A DNA stretch of 64,000 nucleotides, taken from NCBI GenBank assembly GCA_020635905.1, contig JACJYV010000004.1, positions 310,001-374,000 on the forward strand, read 5' to 3'. The stretch is from Bacteroidia bacterium (lineage in GTDB: Bacteria; Bacteroidota; Bacteroidia; J057; JADKCL01). Made by a program: the position numbers and the translations under genes. The first letter of the stretch is position 1. Each line of letters begins with the position of its first letter. Below the pieces are notes generated by a model, which did not search any database, had not been told where the DNA came from, and saw nothing but the letters and a program-made list of their open reading frames with translations. Positions 44,407 to 52,344 of the stretch are shown here, in pieces.

Positions 44407-46284
44407 ATGGGGTTTGAGTTTAGAGGAATTTGTATCCAGAGTCCTGAACGACACGCTGAGAGGGGGAATTTCGTTTTGAAGAAATCTATTGTCCTTGCCA
44501 TCGCCCGTTTTTTGTGGATCTTTTTGTTGGTCCAATGGCCTATTCTTTCTCTTTTCAGCCAGGCCTTTGACCAAAGCCCTGACGCACACTGGCAACTCCT
44601 GTACCACTTTTCCGAAGGAAACGGCCCCTGGCAGGCAATCAAAATTCCCAACAGTACTTATTACCCAGCCTTCGGCTGGTCGCTGACCAACGTGGGCGAC
44701 CTCAACCGTGACGGGACGGACGACCTTTGCGGCTTCATGCGCAACGACAATGCCAATCTGATGCTGCTTTTCATGCTGGCTCCTGACGGGCAGATCCGCG
44801 AAGTGAAGGTGACCGATCTCTGGGAGGATACCCGCATTGGCGACCGCTACGAGCGCCTGGGCTCGGCCGTGGTGGGCCTGGGTGATCTGGACGGCAATGG
44901 CTGGCCAGATCTGGCTGTGGCCGACAATTGTCACACCTTCAAGCCGGGCGCTGAGTGTCGCGGCTCCATTCTGATCCTCTACCTGGACCAGGACCAGCAA
45001 ATCAAATCCACGGCCGAAATCGACCGTGACAGCCCCAACTTTGAACTCAAAGGAGGCTCTTTTCAGGATTTTGGGCAGGAAATGGAGTCCGTGGGCGACC
45101 TCGACGGGGACGGAGTCCCCGAACTGGCGGTGTACAGCACCCGCAATCCTGATGAAGCCGCCGACCTGGGCCAGGTCCACATCCTCTTTCTGAACCGTGA
45201 CGGTTCTGTCCGTCAGCAAACCATTTTCTCGGGCTTCGACCGCGAAATCGGGCTCAGGTCCCAGTATGGGCCACGTATCAATGGCAGTACCTGCTGCCAG
45301 GCTTATTTTGGCCATTCCATGGCCTCGCTGGGCGACATCAACGGGGATGGCACGGGTGACCTGGCCGTGGCTGAAATGATGCATGCCTATAAAGGAGAAA
45401 AAAAGATCACAGGCAAAGTCTGGATTGTGATGCTGCGGGCAGATGGCTCAATCAAGAAAGTGAAGGAAGTGGAAAATCCCCACCTGGATGATCCCTGGTG
45501 GGCCAGGGAATGCTTCCTGCGCTTTGGACACACCTTGCACGGCGTGGGCGACGTGGATGGCAACGGGATCGGGGATTTTGTGGTGCAGGAATACCGCAAG
45601 GGCGTGCCTCAAAACGAAGATTATGCCTACGGCCGCATTCACCTGTATTTTCTTGAAAAAGGGGGAAGTATCCTCAAAGAAGAATATCTGGACATGCCCG
45701 GGGCTTCCTTCGGCAGCGGAACCACCTGGTTTCGCGCCCAATTGGGCGATAGTCTGGTACACACCCTGATCTGCAACCGCTATGGCTACGATACCAAAGG
45801 CAGTAATAAAACGGGTCAGGGCATCAGTCGCGGGCATAACGGGGAAATGTTTTTTTTCCGTCCCCCGGGCATTTTGCCTCCTGAAATGAAGGTCGATAAG
45901 GATACAATTCCCAAAGTTGACGGAGGGTTGGTGGAAGATGGCAAGCCGGAACGCAAAGAGGAAATCGCCCTGGAGTGGGAGGTAGTCAATGACTTTCTCA
46001 CCCTGCGCATTTGGGACGATCAGCGGGTGGACGGGGATGTGGTTTCGCTGGAGTGGAACGGAAAATGGGTGTTGCAGGATTATACTTTGCAAAGGGAGAT
46101 CAAAACTCTTTACCTCACGGTGGAGCCGGGCCGGGAAAACCGTCTTTTTCTGGTGGCCGAAAATCTGGGTGCAATTCCGCCCAATACTGCGACTTTTTCC
46201 CTCGACGATGGAAAAACCGTGAAGCAATTCAAACTTACCTCAGATTTTGATGTCAGCAGGGGCATTTTGGTGAAGCGGAAATGA
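44407..46284 (+). CDS. FG-GAP/integrin-alpha-like repeat exported protein
   Basis: The protein has 625 residues if the ATG at 44407 is used. A hydrophobic export segment begins only at residue 25 (KKSIVLAIARFLWIFLL), so the TTG at 44476 (602 residues) is an equally good start. Five FG-GAP repeats carry calcium-binding-type loops: GDLNRDGTDDL, GDLDGNGWPDLAV, GDLDGDGVPELAV, GDINGDGTGDLAV and GDVDGNGIGDFVV. A beta-rich C-terminal domain of about 100 residues follows, ending DVSRGILVKRK. It lacks a clear type IX sorting domain, unlike the two adhesins. Likely a seven-bladed or partial propeller at the cell surface or in the periplasm; ligand unknown. It is not part of the injection-system operon, which starts 300 bases later. 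Confidence 0.78.
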   Translation: MGFEFRGICIQSPERHAERGNFVLKKSIVLAIARFLWIFLLVQWPILSLFSQAFDQSPDAHWQLLYHFSEGNGPWQAIKIPNSTYYPAFGWSLTNVGDLNRDGTDDLCGFMRNDNANLMLLFMLAPDGQIREVKVTDLWEDTRIGDRYERLGSAVVGLGDLDGNGWPDLAVADNCHTFKPGAECRGSILILYLDQDQQIKSTAEIDRDSPNFELKGGSFQDFGQEMESVGDLDGDGVPELAVYSTRNPDEAADLGQVHILFLNRDGSVRQQTIFSGFDREIGLRSQYGPRINGSTCCQAYFGHSMASLGDINGDGTGDLAVAEMMHAYKGEKKITGKVWIVMLRADGSIKKVKEVENPHLDDPWWARECFLRFGHTLHGVGDVDGNGIGDFVVQEYRKGVPQNEDYAYGRIHLYFLEKGGSILKEEYLDMPGASFGSGTTWFRAQLGDSLVHTLICNRYGYDTKGSNKTGQGISRGHNGEMFFFRPPGILPPEMKVDKDTIPKVDGGLVEDGKPERKEEIALEWEVVNDFLTLRIWDDQRVDGDVVSLEWNGKWVLQDYTLQREIKTLYLTVEPGRENRLFLVAENLGAIPPNTATFSLDDGKTVKQFKLTSDFDVSRGILVKRK

Positions 46285-46584
46285 AAAAACAGGAGGGAGG
46301 GGAATGAAAAATCCATGGACATAAGTGAAATCCTGAAAAGCAAAAAAAACCACCCAAATACATTAAATTACGTCAGGTGATTGGCCGGGTGAGTAAGTTG
46401 TGGAAAAGATAAAACCCAATAAGTCAGGAGGTTGTATGGATTGGGGATGGCGCTATCTGCCCCGGGTTGTTTTTTTCAATTTTTGGAAGTAATTAGAAGT
46501 CAACAACAAGTATTTAAGCCCTCTGATCCGATTATTTTTTATTTGAATCATCACCCTTAGCCGGGGAAGTTATATCGTATTGAT
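46285..46584. other. Upstream region of the injection-system operon
   Basis: AT-rich, with no gene. It should contain the operon promoter, but no exact TTTG / TAnnTTTG pair with normal spacing was found, which may indicate a different regulator. TTTG near 46541 and TATATCG near 46573 are weak candidates. Confidence 0.4.
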
Positions 46585-47166
46585 ATGATTGGAACCGTAA
46601 TTGCTCACGTTACAAGTGAGCTGAACTACTATGTGTGCCAAAAACAAGGGGTAAGTCCCGACGTCACCAAGGTGTCACTGTCGTCTATTGTTGGTCCTGA
46701 TGGCCAGTTGGCCATTCTGGAAGACAATCAGATTCTGGTAACCCTGGTGGATATCCGTCAGGATGCCATTGCCCCCACATGGAAAAAAGCCGTGCAAAGG
46801 GATGTTTCAGGGGCAGATTACGGAGTAAACCGGGCGGCATTCAACATCAACCTTTTCCTGTTGTTTTCCGTCTATTTTCCTTCTGATCTGAAAACGGGCC
46901 TTGACCACCTGAGCTATGTCTTCCAGTTTTTCCTGACCCGCAGCAGCCTTGACCGGCAAAACAGTCCCAACCTGCCAGCTGGGATCAGCCGCCTCACCTT
47001 TGAAATGGTGACCCAGGATTTTCAGGAAAAAGGACATATGATGGGGCTCCTGGGAGCGAAATATCTCCCTTCGACCCTCTATAAAATGAGCATGTTAACC
47101 TTCCTCGACTCCGAGCCAGAGGAATTCCGTCCCGCCATTACCCAGGTGGGCACAAAACTTACATAA
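46585..47166 (+). CDS. Pvc16/DUF4255-like tail terminator
   Basis: The 193-residue protein fits the DUF4255 (Pvc16 N-terminal) family: an early helix (MIGTVIAHVTSELNYYV), the NQILVTLVDIRQD strand and FLLFSVYFPSDLKTGLDHLSYVFQFF. In contractile systems this protein caps the tube and sheath at the end far from the baseplate. It opens the operon; its TAA overlaps the next gene's ATG by one base, so the two are coupled. Confidence 0.82.
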   Translation: MIGTVIAHVTSELNYYVCQKQGVSPDVTKVSLSSIVGPDGQLAILEDNQILVTLVDIRQDAIAPTWKKAVQRDVSGADYGVNRAAFNINLFLLFSVYFPSDLKTGLDHLSYVFQFFLTRSSLDRQNSPNLPAGISRLTFEMVTQDFQEKGHMMGLLGAKYLPSTLYKMSMLTFLDSEPEEFRPAITQVGTKLT

Positions 47167-48233
47167 TGGAAAGAAAAGCAGGCATATTATTCTCCTTTCA
47201 GGTCACCCATTCTTTCTTTCAGACGGGGATCGCCAAAGGGTTGAAATTTCAACCCACGGGAGACGCAGTGGCTTCGCTTTCCAGCCTGCAAGGCATTTTT
47301 CAAAACATCAGTGGTGGCTTCCGGGCAGTCTGCCCGGTCACAGAACCCCGTCCCGGGCTGATACAGCCCGAAATGCCCCTGCCGGCTGACTTCAGGTTTT
47401 CAGTCGAATTGCTGGTGGATGCACTTGATTTTTATAATTACACCCTGATTCCACCCGTTCCTGCAGGTTCCTGTCTGTATGCCTCCAATGCAAAGGCAAA
47501 AAACGGAATCCTGACCTGGGAGGTGCTTCCCCTTCGTCAGGCCCAATTCAGAATGGATATTTCCGCCCTTATTCAGGAAAAGCCTGAGGCCCGGCGGGAA
47601 ATTTTAGTGGAATCGCCTCAAAAGGAACTTGTTACGCAGAAACAGGTAATTGATCACCCTCAGTTGCCCTTTGTAAATATGGATTTTTCGGGAGAAAAAG
47701 ACGGTGCCTACCAGGTGACAATCAAGGTGGGCCAGAAGCAGATCAAAGAGAAAATCTATCTCTGCAAAAATGGCCCCCGTCCGGCCTCCCTTGGTTTTTT
47801 TGAATGGATTCCCCAACAAAAACCCAAAGAAAAACCCTATTCAGGCAGGTTGGTTTCCAGCCCGCAAAAACCCATTCTGATGGAGGAAAGGTATGTCTGG
47901 CCCTTCGAGGCCGAGCAAACCATCTGGCAGTATCTGCTGGTCAATGGCAATGAAAATCCATTGAATTCTCCCCAGATCAATTATTACGTCCGGGGTAAAA
48001 AGGAAATCACTTTTGCCCAAAGCAGCGACCGGGAAGTATTGCCCGACGGAAGGACCGCGCTGGTCTTTACCGCCACCCAAAAGCTTCCCTTTCGGGAAAT
48101 CCCTGCGGGAGAAGTATTTCTCCAGGCGCGGGGTCTGCCCAAAGATTACCAGTTGCCCTTTGCGTCTTACCGCACCCTGGCAACCCCGGACCCGGTTACA
48201 GGAAAGAAGTCAAGAATATACATTTACCTTTAG
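47166..48233 (+). CDS. Unknown injection-system protein coupled to the tail terminator
   Basis: The 355-residue protein has no signal peptide or membrane helix and is mostly beta-prone (RFSVELLVDALDFYNYTLIP, then AYQVTIKVGQKQIKEKIYL). I recognise no family. It starts within the stop codon of the terminator gene, so it is made with it, which suggests a structural partner, possibly an adaptor between the terminator and the sheath end. Ca. 17 kb of injection-system genes follow. Alternatively it could be an effector or a chaperone. Confidence 0.65.
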   Translation: MERKAGILFSFQVTHSFFQTGIAKGLKFQPTGDAVASLSSLQGIFQNISGGFRAVCPVTEPRPGLIQPEMPLPADFRFSVELLVDALDFYNYTLIPPVPAGSCLYASNAKAKNGILTWEVLPLRQAQFRMDISALIQEKPEARREILVESPQKELVTQKQVIDHPQLPFVNMDFSGEKDGAYQVTIKVGQKQIKEKIYLCKNGPRPASLGFFEWIPQQKPKEKPYSGRLVSSPQKPILMEERYVWPFEAEQTIWQYLLVNGNENPLNSPQINYYVRGKKEITFAQSSDREVLPDGRTALVFTATQKLPFREIPAGEVFLQARGLPKDYQLPFASYRTLATPDPVTGKKSRIYIYL

Positions 48234-48266
48234 TTTCGCTCTTTACAACGGTATTTTGAAATGCCC

Positions 48267-48280
48267 TGACCGCAAGGTCA
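48267..48280 (+). promoter_or_regulatory. Weak hairpin before the sheath gene
   Basis: TGACC-GCAA-GGTCA, followed a few bases later by TATTTTATTTTT. It could be a partial terminator that lets sheath and tube be expressed at other levels than the terminator gene. Stem only 5 bp. Confidence 0.3.
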
Positions 48281-48322
48281 AGTGGTATTTTATTTTTCAC
48301 CCTTAAATTCTTCACAGAAAGA

Positions 48323-50371
48323 ATGAGTGCATTAAATCCTCAAACTCCCGGTGTGTACACCGTGGAGAAGAGCTCTTTTCCGCCTGCTGTCGGACAGGTG
48401 CCCACGGCCATACCGGCCTTTATCGGGTACACTGAGAAAGCAGAAAAGGACGGAAAATCGCTTACGAATACACCCGTGCTCATCCAGTCGCTCAGCGATT
48501 ATAATGAGTTATTTGGAGGGGCCCCGGCGTACGAATTCCCGATCAACCAGGTTCCCAAGCCCTCGGCAGGGCCACCCGCACCCGATTCCTATGACTTCAC
48601 CATAGGTGCGGGATTTTATAAAGTGGGGCCGGCCGAAACCAATAAGTACTACATGTACAATTCCTTGCGCATGTTTTACCTCAACGGGGGCGGGCCTGCC
48701 TACATCGTGTCGGTCGGATCCTACATCCGTGAGAAGGGAACCACCCTCATCCTGCTGCCCGAACGGGCAGATCTCCTCAACGGGCTCGACCTCCTGCCCA
48801 CCATCCAGTTTCCCAAGCCCACCATGATCCTCATTCCCGATGGTCTGGCGCTTTCCAAAGACGATAACACGGTTTTACAGCAGCAAATGATCTCCCAGGC
48901 AGGTGAACTCATCGACCGGGTGGCCATGCTGGACGTGTATGACGGCTATAAGGGGTTGGATACAGATGTGATTTCTGAATTCAGAAATGGCGTGGGGGTT
49001 ACTTTCCTCAGCTATGCCATTGCTTATTATCCCTGGCTTCAGTGCTCCGTGGTGACAAGTTCTGAGATCAACTTTTCCAACATCTTTGATCCCCCGGCCG
49101 CAGTGCCCAATGGCGCTCAGAAAATTGCTGATCTGGTCAAGGGAAATCCCCTGATTCCCAAACTTCAGATGCTCAACGGCGATCTGAAAACCATTCGCCA
49201 GCACATCAACAGCCCGACTGTGACCATGAAAGTGGGTACAGCCGATCAGGATATCCCGTTTCCCAACTGGAAATCTGCCTATCAGGGCTCGGCTGCGAAT
49301 ACCACGGTAGCCCTGGTCAACGACCAGACCACGGTTTTGGCTGCTATGTATGACACCATCTTCAAGCTGGCCAACGGCCAGAAAGTCAAGGATGATGGCA
49401 TCGAGTACACGGTCAACAGCAAGGATTTTCAGAATGCCCTGAACTTGCTGGTCAATCCCAACGGTACCCTGGCCACCACCATGAAAATCATCAAAGGAGT
49501 GGAAAATGTGTTTGGCATCTCCAATGGGAAAGCAGGAGCGGGTCTGGCCACCTGGAAAATCACAGGCGATATTCCTGTCCTGATCGAGAATCCTGAAGCC
49601 GCCAAATACGATGCCTACTACGGCCAGATGTCAACTATCCTGAACAAATGCTTCGGGCAGTTGCTCAAGGCTATTGGCGCAGTCACCCAGACCATTGAGA
49701 CCCTGGTAGATCAGACCAATACGGCCCTGGTTGCATCCAGCAAGGACTATTCCAACATCATGAAGGCCATTGCCAAACAGGCAAATATTCTGCCTCCCAC
49801 GGGAGCCATGGCAGGTATTTACACCCTGATGGACAACACCCGCGGCGTCTGGAAAGCCCCCGCCAACATCAACATTGATGCAGTGGTGGAGCCTTGCGTG
49901 GTGATCAATGATTCAGGTCAGGAAGGTCTCAACGTGGATGCGCTGGCGGGTAAATCCATCAATGCCATCCGTTCCTTCTTTGGTCGCGGACCCGCCATCG
50001 TGTGGGGTGCCCGCACCCTGGACGGCAACAGCCTGGATTACCGCTACGTACCCGTGCGCCGGACCCTGATCATGATTGAGGAAAGTGTGAAAAACGCAGC
50101 CTTCAGCATGGTATTTGAGCCCAACGACGCCAATACCTGGGTATCCGTGGACGGCATGATCACCAACTTCCTCAGCGGCCTCTGGGCCCAGGGAGCTCTG
50201 CAGGGAGCCACCCCCAAGGATGCATTTTCAGTCGAAGTCGGACTCGGCAAGACCATGTCGGCCCTCGATATCCTCAACGGGATCATGCGGGTGTCGGTCA
50301 AACTGGCCATTGTCCGCCCGGCTGAATTTATCATCATCACCTACGAGCAGCAAATGGCTAAGTCAGGCTGA
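48323..50371 (+). CDS. Contractile tail sheath protein
   Basis: The 682-residue protein has the sheath N-terminus (TPGVYTVEKSSFPPAVGQVP, then IPAFIGYTEKA) and a conserved C-terminus: YTLMDNTRGVWKAPANIN, INAIRSFFGRGPAIVWGART, YRYVPVRRTLIMIEESV and IIITYEQQMAK. These C-terminal strands interlock neighbouring subunits in contractile tails. It is the only sheath gene in the locus, whereas Afp and PVC loci have three. It is also longer than usual (typically 350-500), the extra length being an insertion at about residues 290-480 rich in alanine and helix formers, likely on the outer surface. Its role is to contract and drive the tube into a target. Confidence 0.92.
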   Translation: MSALNPQTPGVYTVEKSSFPPAVGQVPTAIPAFIGYTEKAEKDGKSLTNTPVLIQSLSDYNELFGGAPAYEFPINQVPKPSAGPPAPDSYDFTIGAGFYKVGPAETNKYYMYNSLRMFYLNGGGPAYIVSVGSYIREKGTTLILLPERADLLNGLDLLPTIQFPKPTMILIPDGLALSKDDNTVLQQQMISQAGELIDRVAMLDVYDGYKGLDTDVISEFRNGVGVTFLSYAIAYYPWLQCSVVTSSEINFSNIFDPPAAVPNGAQKIADLVKGNPLIPKLQMLNGDLKTIRQHINSPTVTMKVGTADQDIPFPNWKSAYQGSAANTTVALVNDQTTVLAAMYDTIFKLANGQKVKDDGIEYTVNSKDFQNALNLLVNPNGTLATTMKIIKGVENVFGISNGKAGAGLATWKITGDIPVLIENPEAAKYDAYYGQMSTILNKCFGQLLKAIGAVTQTIETLVDQTNTALVASSKDYSNIMKAIAKQANILPPTGAMAGIYTLMDNTRGVWKAPANINIDAVVEPCVVINDSGQEGLNVDALAGKSINAIRSFFGRGPAIVWGARTLDGNSLDYRYVPVRRTLIMIEESVKNAAFSMVFEPNDANTWVSVDGMITNFLSGLWAQGALQGATPKDAFSVEVGLGKTMSALDILNGIMRVSVKLAIVRPAEFIIITYEQQMAKSG

Positions 50372-50419
50372 TCGTAACCCAGATTTCTAATTAATTTACA
50401 CTAAAAAACTCCCAAAATT

Positions 50420-50902
50420 ATGGCAGGAGAAATTCAGGATAATGTCTGGCCCTTACCCAAGTTCAAGTTCCAGGTCACATTTACCGACCCCGCAAAAATT
50501 CAGGTACAGTTCTCGGAAGTGAGCGGCCTGGATGCGGAAGCACAGATCATTGAATACAGGCATGGCAACAGCAAGGAAAACTGGGCCATCAAAATGCCCG
50601 GGATCCAGAAATTCAATAACGTAACCCTGAAAAGGGGGGTATTTGTGGGCAATAATGATTATTTCGACTGGTTTGCCAAAATCAAAGCGAATACGATCAA
50701 ACGTGCTGATATCACCATTCAATTGCTGAATCAGGACAACGAGCCCACCATGACCTGGAACCTCAGCAAGGCCTGGCCTACCAAAGTAACCAGTACAGAT
50801 CTCAAGTCGGACGCCAACGAGGCGGCAATTGAGACCCTGGAAATCGCATTTGAGTCATTGACCATCAAAAACGAGAATAAACCAGGTACTGCTGCTTCAT
50901 AA
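50420..50902 (+). CDS. Inner tube protein (gp19-like)
   Basis: The 160-residue protein belongs to the T4 gp19-like tube family: PLPKFKFQVTF, VQFSEVSGLDAEAQIIEYRHG, NVTLKRGVFVGNNDYFDWF and TWNLSKAWPTKVTSTDLKSD, AAIETLEIAFESLTI. It stacks as hexamers within the sheath to make the tube. Sheath and tube genes are 48 bases apart. Its stop overlaps the next gene's start in a TAATG. Confidence 0.92.
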   Translation: MAGEIQDNVWPLPKFKFQVTFTDPAKIQVQFSEVSGLDAEAQIIEYRHGNSKENWAIKMPGIQKFNNVTLKRGVFVGNNDYFDWFAKIKANTIKRADITIQLLNQDNEPTMTWNLSKAWPTKVTSTDLKSDANEAAIETLEIAFESLTIKNENKPGTAAS

Positions 50903-51372
50903 TGGCTGATCCTAAAGACCCCAAACCAGGAGAGGTTGGCTATCCTCCTGTAAAATTCAAATTCAGGGCCCATTTCACCGGCGGTGGAATTCAGGGCGAA
51001 GTTGAATTTCAGGAAATCAGCGGGCTGGTTCAGGAGTTTGGGGAGGAAACTATCCCCGAGGGTGGGGTCTGGGACCGGGTACACAAAGTCCCAACCGGGA
51101 TGAAGTATCCCTCAGACCTCACCCTGAAAAGGGGCATGGTGAAAGATTCCTCGCTGCGCAAATGGCTCAAAAAGGCAACTGAAGAATTTATTTTTCAGCC
51201 CATCAATGTGGCCATTCACCTGCTGGATGCCGAAAATAAGCCGTTGATGACCTGGGTGGTCCACAATGCCTGGCCCAAGAAATGGGAGGCCGATTCCTTC
51301 TCTGCGATGGAAAATGCCGTGGCCGTGGAAACCCTGGTGCTGGCTTATTCCTGGATCGATGCCAAGCAGTGA
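50902..51372 (+). CDS. Second tube protein, likely tube initiator (Pvc5-like)
   Basis: The 156-residue protein is a diverged gp19-like relative of its neighbour: FKFRAHFTGGGIQGEVEFQEISGL, LTLKRGMVKDSSLRKWL, LLDAENKPLMTWVVHNAWPKKW and VAVETLVLAYSWID. Two tube paralogues with one near the spike genes match the tube plus tube-initiator arrangement of PVC and Afp, in which the second one joins the tube to the baseplate adaptor. Translationally coupled to the first. Confidence 0.85.
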   Translation: MADPKDPKPGEVGYPPVKFKFRAHFTGGGIQGEVEFQEISGLVQEFGEETIPEGGVWDRVHKVPTGMKYPSDLTLKRGMVKDSSLRKWLKKATEEFIFQPINVAIHLLDAENKPLMTWVVHNAWPKKWEADSFSAMENAVAVETLVLAYSWIDAKQ

Positions 51373-51455
51373 GATTCTGTATGGAAATTTTATTTTTCGG
51401 GGGATAATCTGATTCTGCCCGGAAATTACCATTAACCCTTAATCCATTTTTAAAA

Positions 51456-51650
51456 ATGCCTCTTGAAATAGACAATTTCAGCATCAACGGAGACCTGAGT
51501 GAGGAAAATCCCAAATCGGGCATGGAAGGCATGGAAGATGAACTTACTCCTGCAGACGTGATGGAGGAAGTGGGAAGTGTAATTGAAAACATGAAATTGA
51601 ATTTTACCCCCCTGGTGAGGTCGGTTGTGGGTGACCGTCTCGACAGATAA
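51456..51650 (+). CDS. DUF5908-like small protein
   Basis: The 64-residue protein begins MPLEIDNFSINGDLSE, as DUF5908 proteins do, and has an acidic middle. Small genes of this kind sit at the Afp6/Pvc6 position between the tube and LysM genes. Function is not known. Confidence 0.72.
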   Translation: MPLEIDNFSINGDLSEENPKSGMEGMEDELTPADVMEEVGSVIENMKLNFTPLVRSVVGDRLDR

Positions 51651-51660
51651 AATCAAAGGT

Positions 51661-52338
51661 ATGTCGGTCGTAAAACTTACCATAAAAGCTTTTAAGGATA
51701 ATACCTACCAGGCAGCTGCCTCGGCGGGTACCTTCACGGCGGCCATCAATCCGGACAAATGGGCGGAAAATTTTTCGGTGCAACTGTCCAATAAGAAGGC
51801 ACTGGGTGGGGGAGGACAGGAAAAAGATTTCGTGAGCTACCTGGCCCGCGATCTCAGCCTCACTTTCTTTTTCGACGCCACAGGACTGGTTTCCACCATT
51901 CCCGATGCTGAAAAAGGCAAAACCGTGAAAGAGCAGATCGCCAAACTGAAAGAGGTGGTTTACAACATGAATTCGGATACCCACCAGCCGAATTATGTTT
52001 CGATCATCTGGGGCAATAATAAATTTCGCGGCAGGCTGAAAAGCATGAATGTGGAGTACACCCTGATGAACTCCAAAGGACGGCCCCTGCGGGCCCGCGT
52101 GACCTGCAGTTTCACGGATGCAGAAGACCTCAAAACGGCTCAAAAAGCCAATAAACCCAGTTCGCCCGACATGACCCACACCCGCCAGGTCAAGGCGGGC
52201 AATACCCTGCCTCTCCTTTGTCAGGAGATTTACCAGGACCCCAAATACTACATTGAAGTGGCTCGCAAGAATGATCTGAATCAATTCAGAAAACTACCGC
52301 CCGGCATTTCCCTTAAATTTCCACCCCTTGAAAAATAA
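51661..52338 (+). CDS. LysM-domain baseplate adaptor (Afp7/Pvc7-like)
   Basis: The 225-residue protein has an N-terminal adaptor domain (INPDKWAENFSVQL, VEYTLMNSKGRPLRARVTCSF) and a C-terminal LysM segment (TRQVKAGNTLPLLCQEIYQDPKYYIEVARKNDL, ending LKFPPLE). Such proteins join tube and spike, and the LysM is thought to touch glycan or adjacent subunits. The ATG at 51661 is used; an earlier frame start at 51625 lies inside the preceding gene. Confidence 0.88.
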   Translation: MSVVKLTIKAFKDNTYQAAASAGTFTAAINPDKWAENFSVQLSNKKALGGGGQEKDFVSYLARDLSLTFFFDATGLVSTIPDAEKGKTVKEQIAKLKEVVYNMNSDTHQPNYVSIIWGNNKFRGRLKSMNVEYTLMNSKGRPLRARVTCSFTDAEDLKTAQKANKPSSPDMTHTRQVKAGNTLPLLCQEIYQDPKYYIEVARKNDLNQFRKLPPGISLKFPPLEK

Positions 52339-52344
52339 GTAAAC

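Noticed and set aside
44395..45384. 329-residue minus-strand frame opposite the FG-GAP gene
   Set aside because: It runs antisense to clear FG-GAP repeats and has low-complexity chance composition.
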